The notes under the pieces: model-generated
The model's input: only the letters and a program-made list of their open reading frames with translations
Databases searched by the model: none
What the model was told of the DNA's origin: nothing
In this document: positions 1 to 6,643 of the stretch, in pieces
How positions within the stretch are numbered: position 1 is the stretch's first letter
Layout: each line of letters starts with the position of its first letter
Source of the DNA: CAZRGZ01 sp964599775
Lineage (GTDB): Bacteria > Patescibacteriota > Saccharimonadia > Saccharimonadales > Saccharimonadaceae
Direction: 5' to 3'
Length of the DNA: 64,000 nucleotides
NCBI GenBank assembly: GCA_964599775.1
Contig: CAZRGZ010000001.1
Coordinates: 1-64,000 of the forward strand
Translations under genes and position numbers: made by a program

Positions 1-31
1 ACCCCCGGTGGTGGGTTTTGAGATTCAAGTT
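1..31. repeat. Partial intergenic palindromic repeat (left edge cut)
   Basis: The first 31 bases are the reverse complement of the left arm of the element at 47456-47587 with very few differences, so this is one arm of the same repeat family. The rest of the element lies outside the window. Confidence 0.6.
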
Positions 32-58
32 GATCACCCTGCGACAAAACCCAATAAA

Positions 59-67
59 TGATATAAT
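59..67 (+). promoter_or_regulatory. Extended -10 promoter upstream of trpS
   Basis: TGaTATAAT at 59-67 is a perfect extended -10. No clear -35 is seen 17 bp upstream. It predicts a leader of about 85 nt before trpS. A second AT-rich hexamer near 130-135 could be an alternative. Confidence 0.5.
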
Positions 68-157
68 AACTTTAATATGCATAGAAAACTTCCCCCAATC
101 TGGCCCTGGCATCTCCGTCTTACCGTTTAATATAAATTCTTAAAGGACAGGAGAAAC

Positions 158-1201
158 ATGAAAGAAACCATCCTTACTGGCATCCGCAGCAACGATGAAC
201 CCACGCTTGGCAATTACATAGGGGCCATGTTGCCTATGGTTGCGTTACAGAAGCGTTACGCTGGCGAATACCAAGTTAATATGTTTGTGCCCGACCTCCA
301 TAGCTTTACCACCCCCATTGATCACGATCAGTTATATGAAAACGTCCTGCGTGGTCTTAGCTACTTTATCGCCGCCGGGCTTGATATCTCAGAGCCTAAT
401 ACGTACATTTACCGCCAAAGCTACATTTCGGCCCATAGTGAACTGACGTGGATTCTGGACTGTTTTACTGGTTTTGGTGAAATGAGTCGAATGACCCAGT
501 TTAAGGATAAATCCGAAGGTGAGAGCAACGTCAGTGTGGGTTTATTTAATTACCCTGTGCTCATGGCAGCCGATATACTACTCTATAACGCCAAATGGGT
601 ACCCGTTGGCGAAGACCAAACCCAACATCTGGAAATAACACGCGATATTGCCCAGCGGATGAACCATAAATTTGCCGATATTTATCCCGATGGCCTATTT
701 GTGGTGCCCGAAGCCACACAAAAGCAGCTCGCTTTTGCACAGCGCGATAGTGGAGTACGTATTCGTAGCTTAACAACACCAGAAAAGAAAATGAGCAAAA
801 GCGTCAAAGACCCTAAAGGCACTATTTTACTAAGCGACGACCCCGCCGAAGCCGCTAAAAAAGTCATGGGCGCCACTACCGACAGCCTTGCGCGCATTAA
901 TTTTGACTGGAACAACCAGCCAGGCATTACCAACTTGTTGCAGATTCTTGCGTTCCTAAGTGGTCGCACTCAGGCCGAAATAAATGCTGAATGGGTGGGC
1001 AAAGAACGCTATGGCGACCTAAAGCAGGCTGTTGCCCATGCGGTCGAACAGTTCTTGCGCGGTTTTCAGGCAGCTTACCACGCTATTGACCGGGATGATT
1101 TAATGATGCGCCTTGAAGCGAGCGAGGAAGCTATGCGGCAAGTTGCTAACTACACACTACTTCGCGCCCAGCGTGCAGTCGGCTTAAGGCCACGGGAATA
1201 A
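158..1201 (+). CDS. trpS: Tryptophanyl-tRNA synthetase
   Basis: Class Ic synthetase that charges tRNA-Trp with tryptophan in the cytoplasm. The 347-residue length is normal for the family. The HIGH-type motif appears as TLGNYIG near residues 16-22 and the second signature as KKMSKS near residue 210. AGGAG at 149-153 lies 4 nt before the ATG and fixes the start. The next gene (RluD family) begins 4 bp after the stop, so the two are probably co-transcribed. The cognate tRNA-Trp is at 14456-14532. Identification is secure. Confidence 0.96.
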   Translation: MKETILTGIRSNDEPTLGNYIGAMLPMVALQKRYAGEYQVNMFVPDLHSFTTPIDHDQLYENVLRGLSYFIAAGLDISEPNTYIYRQSYISAHSELTWILDCFTGFGEMSRMTQFKDKSEGESNVSVGLFNYPVLMAADILLYNAKWVPVGEDQTQHLEITRDIAQRMNHKFADIYPDGLFVVPEATQKQLAFAQRDSGVRIRSLTTPEKKMSKSVKDPKGTILLSDDPAEAAKKVMGATTDSLARINFDWNNQPGITNLLQILAFLSGRTQAEINAEWVGKERYGDLKQAVAHAVEQFLRGFQAAYHAIDRDDLMMRLEASEEAMRQVANYTLLRAQRAVGLRPRE

Positions 1202-1205
1202 ACAG

Positions 1206-2045
1206 ATGAGGCTCGATGTTTATCTGGCTCAATACTGGCCCGAGCACTCGCGCGCAACCTGGCAAAAATATATTGCCTCTGGATACGTGCGGGTGAATGG
1301 CGAAGTCGTGACGGCACCAAAAAAGCCGCTTGACGAAGATGATGCTGTTACCGTGGATTTACCTGAAGCGCCACAGTTTGCCGATGACTCGTTGCCGGTG
1401 TTGTATGAAGATGCCGATGTAATGGTGATCGACAAGCCTGCAGGAGTGCTCACGCATGCCAAGGGTAAAATAATTGACGAATTCAGCGTTGCCGAGTTCA
1501 TGAAGGGTCACTCCACATTCCCCGGTGACGACGAGCGCCCCGGTATTGTACACCGGCTGGATCGCGATACGAGCGGCGTCATGATAGCCGCCAAAAACCC
1601 TGAAGCACTCAGCTTTTTAGCGCGACAATTCGCTGATCGTAAGGCAAAAAAGACCTACCTGGCCGTCGTGAAGGGCCACCCGCAGCACGAGGAGGCTGAA
1701 ATAGACGCCCCAATTGGCCGCCACCCGCGAGCACCTTCGACCTTTCGCGTGGCTGCAGGTGGCAAATCCGCCCAAACGATGTATAAAGTTTTAGCTAAAA
1801 ACGCCGATTACTCGCTCTTAGAGCTCAAACCGCTCACCGGCCGTACCCACCAGCTACGAGTACATTTGGCCTACATGGGAACGCCAATCTTAGGCGATAG
1901 AGTGTACGATAAAGAAGCCGATCGCCTATACCTACATTCTACATCGCTTGAGATTACACTGCCAAACCGCGAACGCCGCACATTTGTATCGCCCATCCCT
2001 GAAAAATTCTTAAAGCTTTTCCCAGATTATGATAAAGCCACTTAG
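1206..2045 (+). CDS. RluD-family 23S rRNA pseudouridine synthase
   Basis: Converts specific uridines in structured RNA, typically 23S rRNA, to pseudouridine. An N-terminal S4-like RNA-binding domain covers about residues 1-55. The catalytic signature HRLDRDTSG is near residues 115-123; its second Asp is the family nucleophile. The later GRTHQLRVH motif (about 215-223) is also typical. At 279 residues it is slightly shorter than E. coli RluD. It overlaps holB by 17 bp. The exact target (RluC, RluD or RluB-like) cannot be decided from sequence alone. Confidence 0.9.
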   Translation: MRLDVYLAQYWPEHSRATWQKYIASGYVRVNGEVVTAPKKPLDEDDAVTVDLPEAPQFADDSLPVLYEDADVMVIDKPAGVLTHAKGKIIDEFSVAEFMKGHSTFPGDDERPGIVHRLDRDTSGVMIAAKNPEALSFLARQFADRKAKKTYLAVVKGHPQHEEAEIDAPIGRHPRAPSTFRVAAGGKSAQTMYKVLAKNADYSLLELKPLTGRTHQLRVHLAYMGTPILGDRVYDKEADRLYLHSTSLEITLPNRERRTFVSPIPEKFLKLFPDYDKAT

Positions 2046-2856
2046 CGCCAAGCTTTTCCTCCAGCACCACACAAAAGCCAACCTTAACGCGCTCGTGCAG
2101 CGGCCGTCACACGCTACTTTGCTATATGGCGAAGTGGGCACTGGCTTGGCATCGATTGCCCGTTGGTTTGCTAATGAAATAGATGCGAAACATATTTCGT
2201 TTATCGAACCCGATGAAAAGGGCACCATTAGCATTGATAGCGTGCGCGATTTGTACCAGAGTACACGCTCGAAGCAAGAAAAGCGGGCAATAATCATCGA
2301 TGATGCCGATGCGCTCACGCATGCTGCCCAAAATGCGCTTTTAAAATTACTCGAAGAGCCGACGCCTAATATTTACTTCATACTTACCACACACAACAAG
2401 AGCAAGTTGCTGCCGACAATAATTTCACGTACGCAGCTGCTTCGCGTACTCCCCATCGGTGCTCAGGATACCGAAACAATGCTCGATATGCTTGGTATTA
2501 CCGACAAAACTTTACGTTCGCAGCTTTTATTTATGGCTTTAGGGAAGCCGGCGGCAATACATCGCTTGCTGCAAGACAAAACATACTTTTCCGCCCAAGT
2601 ACAGCTCATGACAGACGCCAAACATTTCTTGCAGGGGCGTTCTTATGAAAAGCTACTTATCGTACAAAAATATGCGCAAAATCGTAGGCAAGCACTTCAG
2701 CTACTTGACGCAGCGGTGAGTATTCTCCGTTTTACTATTCAGAAGAACTTCCAATCGCAGCTCATCGGCCAACTCGAAGCTATTTTGCATGCCCAAGAGC
2801 GTATTAGCGAGAACGGCCATATAAAAACGCAATTATTGAATGTCGCGCTATCGTGA
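2029..2856 (+). CDS. holB: DNA polymerase III delta-prime subunit (clamp loader)
   Basis: AAA+ subunit of the clamp loader that places the beta clamp on DNA. The Walker A region is degenerate (GEVGTGLAS, no GKT), as expected for delta-prime, while ALLKLLEEP and the SRTQ arginine-finger motif are kept. The protein has no cysteine at all, so the usual four-Cys zinc module after the P-loop region is missing. The same loss is seen in DnaX at 36165. The start overlaps the end of the RluD-family gene, suggesting translational coupling. Confidence 0.85.
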   Translation: MIKPLSAKLFLQHHTKANLNALVQRPSHATLLYGEVGTGLASIARWFANEIDAKHISFIEPDEKGTISIDSVRDLYQSTRSKQEKRAIIIDDADALTHAAQNALLKLLEEPTPNIYFILTTHNKSKLLPTIISRTQLLRVLPIGAQDTETMLDMLGITDKTLRSQLLFMALGKPAAIHRLLQDKTYFSAQVQLMTDAKHFLQGRSYEKLLIVQKYAQNRRQALQLLDAAVSILRFTIQKNFQSQLIGQLEAILHAQERISENGHIKTQLLNVALS

Positions 2857-2862
2857 TATAAT
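2857..2862 (+). promoter_or_regulatory. Extended -10 (TGaTATAAT) for a leaderless TPR mRNA
   Basis: TATAAT with an upstream TG at 2854-2855. Its last base is 9 nt before the ATG at 2872, too close for a Shine-Dalgarno leader. It sits inside the last codons of holB. Confidence 0.65.
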
Positions 2863-2871
2863 ATAAGCGTC

Positions 2872-3528
2872 ATGTTAGGACTACTACTCGTCATTATTTT
2901 CGCAGCATGGGCGGTTTTTTATCAGAAATCTCTTGATGCGACTTCGAATGAGCTCCCCGCTAAATTAGTAGGCAAGCTTGATAAATTATGGGAGATCGCA
3001 CAAGAAAGCCTCCGCGAAAAGAAGTATTTGCGGGCCGAAAAAGCACTGCTTACGATTTTACGAGTCGACGAACGCAACGCGACGGCATATAACCGGTTAG
3101 GTATTTTGTATGCTAAACAGCGTGTCTACGACGATGCCATAGAATGCTTTGAAATCGCCCAAAGCTTAGAGCCAAGCGCCTCAAGTCTACATAATGTTGG
3201 GTTAATATACTACGAAACAGGCAAATACGATAAAGCAGCGCTTGCATTTGAACAAGCACTTGAAATGGAAGCTTCCTTGCCTGCCCGGCATATAGCCTAC
3301 GCCAAAGTGCAAGAAAAGTTGGGTAACAACCGCAAAATGATAAACGCCCTCGAAAAAGCAGTGCATCTCGAGCCAACACCGCAAAGTCTTAATATTCTAG
3401 CGGATGCTTACGAGCGGGATGGACGGAAAGAGTTGGCGCATGAATTACGCGAAAAAGTAGCTCATATGCGTGCACTTTCAAGTGGTGCACGCACTCAGTC
3501 GCATCACCCGCGCAAAGTGGTTATGTAA
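2872..3528 (+). CDS. Membrane-anchored TPR-repeat protein
   Basis: One N-terminal hydrophobic segment (about residues 2-17) is followed by several 34-residue TPR units between about residues 40 and 200, with typical A-x-x-x-L-G-I-L-Y and A-x-x-x-F-x-x-A-L-x-x-E patterns. TPR arrays are protein-interaction scaffolds. The topology suggests a cytoplasmic-membrane anchor with the repeats on one face. It appears to be transcribed from its own leaderless promoter at 2854-2862 inside holB. The specific partner is unknown. Confidence 0.75.
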   Translation: MLGLLLVIIFAAWAVFYQKSLDATSNELPAKLVGKLDKLWEIAQESLREKKYLRAEKALLTILRVDERNATAYNRLGILYAKQRVYDDAIECFEIAQSLEPSASSLHNVGLIYYETGKYDKAALAFEQALEMEASLPARHIAYAKVQEKLGNNRKMINALEKAVHLEPTPQSLNILADAYERDGRKELAHELREKVAHMRALSSGARTQSHHPRKVVM

Positions 3529-3543
3529 TTTGCCTATTACCCC

Positions 3544-3572
3544 TTGCAAAAATGCACGTTTTCCGGTAATAT
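3544..3572 (+). promoter_or_regulatory. Sigma-70-type promoter for tRNA-Thr/tRNA-Tyr
   Basis: TTGCAA (3544-3549) and TAATAT (3567-3572) are separated by exactly 17 bp. Transcription would begin about 5 bp before the tRNA-Thr gene. Confidence 0.75.
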
Positions 3573-3583
3573 ATCTCTAGTAC

Positions 3584-3660
3584 GCCGGCATAGCTCAGTT
3601 GGTCAGAGCAACGGTTTTGTAAACCGTGGGTCGTGGGTTCGAATCCCTCTGCCGGCTCCA
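3584..3660 (+). tRNA. tRNA-Thr (anticodon TGT)
   Basis: A complete cloverleaf can be drawn: 7-bp acceptor GCCGGCA/TGCCGGC, anticodon stem ACGGT/ACCGT with loop TTTGTAA (anticodon TGT), T-loop TTCGAAT, and an encoded CCA at 3658-3660. It is followed 3 bp later by tRNA-Tyr in the same transcript. Confidence 0.95.
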
Positions 3661-3663
3661 TAT

Positions 3664-3749
3664 GCTGGGGTTGTGGAGCGGTCAAACACAGCAGACTGTA
3701 AATCTGCCGGCATTCGCCTTCGGGGGTTCGAATCCCTCCCCCAGTACCA
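3664..3749 (+). tRNA. tRNA-Tyr (anticodon GTA)
   Basis: Class II tRNA with a long variable arm. Acceptor GCTGGGG pairs with CCCCAGT (first pair G-U). The anticodon stem GCAGA/TCTGC carries loop CTGTAAA with anticodon GTA. The T-loop is TTCGAAT and CCA is encoded at 3747-3749. It overlaps the start of an extended terminator palindrome. Confidence 0.95.
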
Positions 3750-3787
3750 ATTCAAGAGCCCGCACTTGTGGCGGGTTTTTGAATTGG
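3747..3787 (+). terminator. Intrinsic terminator after tRNA-Tyr
   Basis: The inner stem CCCGC/GCGGG is followed by TTTTT. Outer arms CCAATTCAA and TTGAATTGG pair perfectly, so the complete palindrome is about 41 bp and could work in both directions. Confidence 0.8.
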
Positions 3788-3795
3788 TATTTGTG

Positions 3796-4064
3796 AGTGA
3801 GTCGGGTCGCTGAGGGAGCCTTCGGGGTGAGAACTGCCGGGGGCAGTTCGCAAGGGAATCTTTCAGATTACAAGCTATGCTTGTAGTATGAAAGTTCCGG
3901 GCCTGCCGAAGGTAGGTCGAATCCCTCCCCCATGAGCACTGCGAAACTCGGAGGAAGTCCTTCGAGTGGAGGACTGCCAGGGTAGTTCGTAAGGGGAATC
4001 TTCCGATGGTAACTAGTCGTCAATTGTGAAGTTCCGGGTCGCGGAACGTGACTCGAACCCCCAC
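3796..4064 (+). repeat. Tandem pair of structured, tRNA-flavoured repeats
   Basis: Two diverged copies (about 3796-3935 and 3936-4064) share order and structure. Each has a hairpin around ACTGCC (copy A: AACTGCC/GGCAGTT), then GGAA-T-CTT(T)C pairing with G(A)AAG-TTCC, then a 6-bp stem with a GAA triloop (CCTGCC/GGTAGG in A, GTCGCG/CGTGAC in B). Each ends with a T-arm-like TCGAAyCCC stretch. Stem bases differ between copies but pairing is kept. Copy A ends with a 16-nt exact copy (3917-3932) of the 3' half of tRNA-Tyr (3728-3743). No open reading frame explains the region. Confidence 0.6.
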
Positions 4065-4538
4065 CTACTTCGACGAATGCAAGAAATATTCTCGTAACCG
4101 CTCGGCATAAACCTGCCGCTCCTCAGGCTCAACAAAACGCTTTTCATCGTGCCGTTGGTAAAGCTGATCGCCTAGATATCGAGGATAGACATGTACATGG
4201 AAATGCCAGACATCTTGATTACCGGCTGGCTCATTGTGCTGTCGCATAGACGTTCCGTCGCAGTCATAAGTTGCTTTTATAGCGATTGCCACCTGCTTTG
4301 CTACTTTATATACTATAGCCAAGCTGCGTTCGGGAATATCGTAAATATTTTCGTGGTGTTGGTTTGGGATAACGATAACATGCCCAGGATTATTTACCCA
4401 CCATTTTGGCGAAATGAATGCCGTGATTTCATCATTTTGATACACAATATCATTCTTTTGCTTATACTTTGTATCATTTCCGGCAAGCCAATCACAAAAA
4501 GGGCACAGGTAGTCAGTTGGAGCATGTGAAATATTCAT
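4065..4538 (-). CDS. HIT-family nucleotide hydrolase
   Basis: Histidine-triad proteins hydrolyse or transfer nucleoside phosphates (Hint/Fhit-like, often AMP-lysine or dinucleoside polyphosphates). The triad motif WHFHVHVYPRY is near residues 118-128 and the family GHVIVIPNQHH segment is near residues 50-60. A CPFC pair near the N-terminus (residues 12-15) could bind metal together with downstream residues, as in some Hint proteins. The -10 TATACT (minus strand, 4550-4545) ends 6 nt before the ATG, predicting a leaderless mRNA. The 3' end abuts the second structured repeat. Confidence 0.88.
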   Translation of the reverse strand: MNISHAPTDYLCPFCDWLAGNDTKYKQKNDIVYQNDEITAFISPKWWVNNPGHVIVIPNQHHENIYDIPERSLAIVYKVAKQVAIAIKATYDCDGTSMRQHNEPAGNQDVWHFHVHVYPRYLGDQLYQRHDEKRFVEPEERQVYAERLREYFLHSSK

Positions 4539-4609
4539 AAAGTAAGTATACTACATATAGCCAAGCCGCATAATTGACTAAAACTCACAAATATGCTAAT
4601 ATAATAAAC

Positions 4610-4882
4610 ATGAATCAAACCTTTAAGAAGAATTTCCGCAACTGGGCTAACGACACCAACGAACGCGTAAAGCTACAACATGCGTATCTTGTCATCACTA
4701 TTACCGTTGTATTAGCGTCGGGGGTGATTAGTCTATTTGATGCGCCAGTGGGTCGCACATTCGTTGGTGTTGCGGTTGGCGCACTCTTGATCTTTATCAT
4801 TAATGCAGTCATGTGGGCATTGCTGCATTCTATCACGACCCGCTTTGCGCAATCTCCTACAAAAACCGCTCGTAAGAAGTAA
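4610..4882 (+). CDS. Small two-TM membrane protein, unknown
   Basis: No family recognised. The 90-residue protein has a basic, polar N-terminus (about 1-25), two hydrophobic helices (about 27-43 and 50-72) and a basic tail ending in KKs. The start is placed at 4610 and not at the upstream ATG at 4574, because TAATAT/TATAAT at 4597-4605 with an upstream TG lies directly before it and would exclude the upstream codons from the mRNA. Confidence 0.6.
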   Translation: MNQTFKKNFRNWANDTNERVKLQHAYLVITITVVLASGVISLFDAPVGRTFVGVAVGALLIFIINAVMWALLHSITTRFAQSPTKTARKK

Positions 4883-4921
4883 ATTAGCGCAATATAAAAA
4901 TATCCCGTATAATGCTTATGT

Positions 4922-5461
4922 ATGGGAAATAAATGGTACGCTGGTTTTACTGTTGTTGAGCTGCTTGTAGTAGTGGTAGTACTAGGCATCTTAATCAGTA
5001 TCGGTACTTTTAGCTATATGAATATCGTGCGTGATACACGAGATACCGAACGCCGTACCGAAGCGGAAACTTACGCTCTTGCGCTCGGCTCTTGGGCGCG
5101 AGACAATGACAGGTCGCCCGTACTTACGAACGCCGGGCATAATAATACCGGTGAAGGCTGGTTAATGAGCTCTGCGAGCGGATATACGACTAATATAGAA
5201 ACTGTTCTTTTGAATGAAGAATACCTTAAAGAAGCCATTGTCGCGCCGCCACCGCTACCAGCCAATAGCAATGGGTATGCTTTTTTCGCTTGCAATAAAA
5301 GTAATCCATCTGAAGGGCGCTATGGCGTATTTGCGATTTTGGAAAACCCTAGAACTGAGGATACCGCACAAGCTACTCAATGGGCAAATGAGTGTAATCC
5401 TGCGCCATTGAACGCACCATACAATGCCAATTACGTGCATGTATTTCAGTTTCGGCAGTAG
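4922..5461 (+). CDS. Type IV pilin-like protein (prepilin)
   Basis: The N-terminus shows a class III signal: a short basic leader ending in Gly, then FTVVE with Glu at mature position 5, then a hydrophobic stretch to about residue 30. Such proteins are cut by a prepilin peptidase and assembled into type IV pili or pseudopili, consistent with surface attachment in Saccharibacteria. The rest (to 179) is a soluble head with two Cys. No other pilus genes are nearby. TATAAT at 4908-4913 ends 8 nt before the ATG (leaderless). Confidence 0.8.
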   Translation: MGNKWYAGFTVVELLVVVVVLGILISIGTFSYMNIVRDTRDTERRTEAETYALALGSWARDNDRSPVLTNAGHNNTGEGWLMSSASGYTTNIETVLLNEEYLKEAIVAPPPLPANSNGYAFFACNKSNPSEGRYGVFAILENPRTEDTAQATQWANECNPAPLNAPYNANYVHVFQFRQ

Positions 5462-5476
5462 CCTTGCATCGACTAC

Positions 5477-5505
5477 TTGAAAAAATAGCCAAAAACCAGT
5501 ACAAT
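5477..5505 (+). promoter_or_regulatory. Promoter for tRNA-Thr(GGT)
   Basis: TTGAAA (5477-5482) and TACAAT (5500-5505) with a 17-bp spacer, 14 bp before the tRNA. Confidence 0.7.
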
Positions 5506-5519
5506 GTATGGGTATTTAC

Positions 5520-5594
<75 letters not shown>

Positions 5595-5675
5595 TGAAAT
5601 TATCCGTATCACCTAGTAAAATACTAGAGTTTGTGCTACAATAAGACAAACTTGACTATATAATAAGAGAGACGT

Positions 5676-5891
5676 ATGGCAAAGAAGAATTCAAAACGAG
5701 TATTGATTGGTATTGTCAGTAAACTAACTGGCCATCGCCGCTACACGACTATCAATCGGCAGAATCGAAGTGTCAGCAACCAAGGTAAGTTAGTACTGAA
5801 AAAATACGACCCTATTGCACGCCAGGTAGCAGAGTACGAAGAGACAAAAAAGAATCTTGGCCGCAATGAAGTAAAACCGCGAAAAGGCTAG
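5676..5891 (+). CDS. rpmG: 50S ribosomal protein L33 (zinc-free form)
   Basis: Large-subunit protein near the E site. The L33 core (GHRRYTT near residues 19-25 and LKKYDP near 41-46) is clear. The family CxxC pairs are absent (Ser at the first site), so this is the C-minus, zinc-independent form. At 71 residues it is longer than the usual 50-55 because of a basic C-terminal tail. Two candidate -10 hexamers (TACAAT near 5637, TATAAT at 5659-5664) precede it, and a weak GAGAG serves as ribosome site. Confidence 0.9.
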   Translation: MAKKNSKRVLIGIVSKLTGHRRYTTINRQNRSVSNQGKLVLKKYDPIARQVAEYEETKKNLGRNEVKPRKG

Positions 5892-5909
5892 TTCTTACTT
5901 ATTAACACT

Positions 5910-5936
5910 AAATAGCTCCCATAGGGAGCTATTTTA
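5910..5936 (+). terminator. Intrinsic terminator after rpmG
   Basis: AATAGCTCCC and GGGAGCTATT pair around an ATA loop and are followed by TTT. The stem is symmetrical and could also end the minus-strand operon that stops at 5942. Confidence 0.85.
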
Positions 5937-5941
5937 TATAC

Positions 5942-6643
5942 TTAACTTGTCGCATCGAACTGCGCAGCGAGCCAGACGCCATTTTTTATGACGCGTTCAA
6001 TTGCCTCTGATGAGATGTGTTGATTGCTAAGATATACATACAAAGCGTCACCGTATAGCTCAAATTCGATGTCCCTAAAATGCTTTGCCAGGGTGGCCGT
6101 GAGATTGGGCGGTAAAATATTTGCTACTTCGCCAACCTTATCGGGCGAAGAAAAAACAGAAAAGTGCTGCAAAAAAGCAGGGTCATGCTGCTGCCAGTGT
6201 GATGGTGCTATTTGTCGAAAACGGTGATATTTTGTAAAGAAGTATTCATAAAATATAGCTGGGTGAGCGATGGGACTCACGAAACAGTGCGGATGGTTAG
6301 GTGTATGCAGGTCAATCTTTAAGATAATCCATCGGTAATCAATCGCCGCTTTTTGCGGTGCGTTCACTGCGTCAGTTCGCTGCAGTAATATCATGTCATA
6401 GCCGTCAAGACTACCGACGGTATAGTGGGTGTCGTAGTGCTTTGCCGAAGCGGTAAAACCGCGCACCACGATATGATCGTCATCGTGCTGACTTACTTGG
6501 CCAAAGTATACCCAGCCAAGGGCTTCTGCAACATGAGCTATGGCTTTTTTGCCTGTCTGATGGCGTAAAAGCCCAGTGGGTAGCAGTTTTTTGGCCGCCT
6601 TTAACGGTGATGATAGGGAACTAGCGGGAAGAAGTTTCGGCAT
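5942..6643 (-). CDS. Conserved-looking unknown, last gene of glucan operon
   Basis: No family recognised. The 233-residue soluble protein has no signal peptide or membrane helix, a basic N-terminus and a core rich in aromatic residues and His. Its start lies 23 bp inside the GH15 gene, so it is translationally coupled to the glucan enzymes and probably serves the same pathway or its control. The bidirectional terminator at 5910-5936 lies right after its stop. Confidence 0.55.
   Translation of the reverse strand: MPKLLPASSLSSPLKAAKKLLPTGLLRHQTGKKAIAHVAEALGWVYFGQVSQHDDDHIVVRGFTASAKHYDTHYTVGSLDGYDMILLQRTDAVNAPQKAAIDYRWIILKIDLHTPNHPHCFVSPIAHPAIFYEYFFTKYHRFRQIAPSHWQQHDPAFLQHFSVFSSPDKVGEVANILPPNLTATLAKHFRDIEFELYGDALYVYLSNQHISSEAIERVIKNGVWLAAQFDATS

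Noticed and set aside
3947..4052. GAGGAAGTCC-like stretch resembling the start of RNase P RNA
   Set aside because: The second repeat copy is only about 130 nt and lacks the P4 core; the similarity is limited to a few bases.
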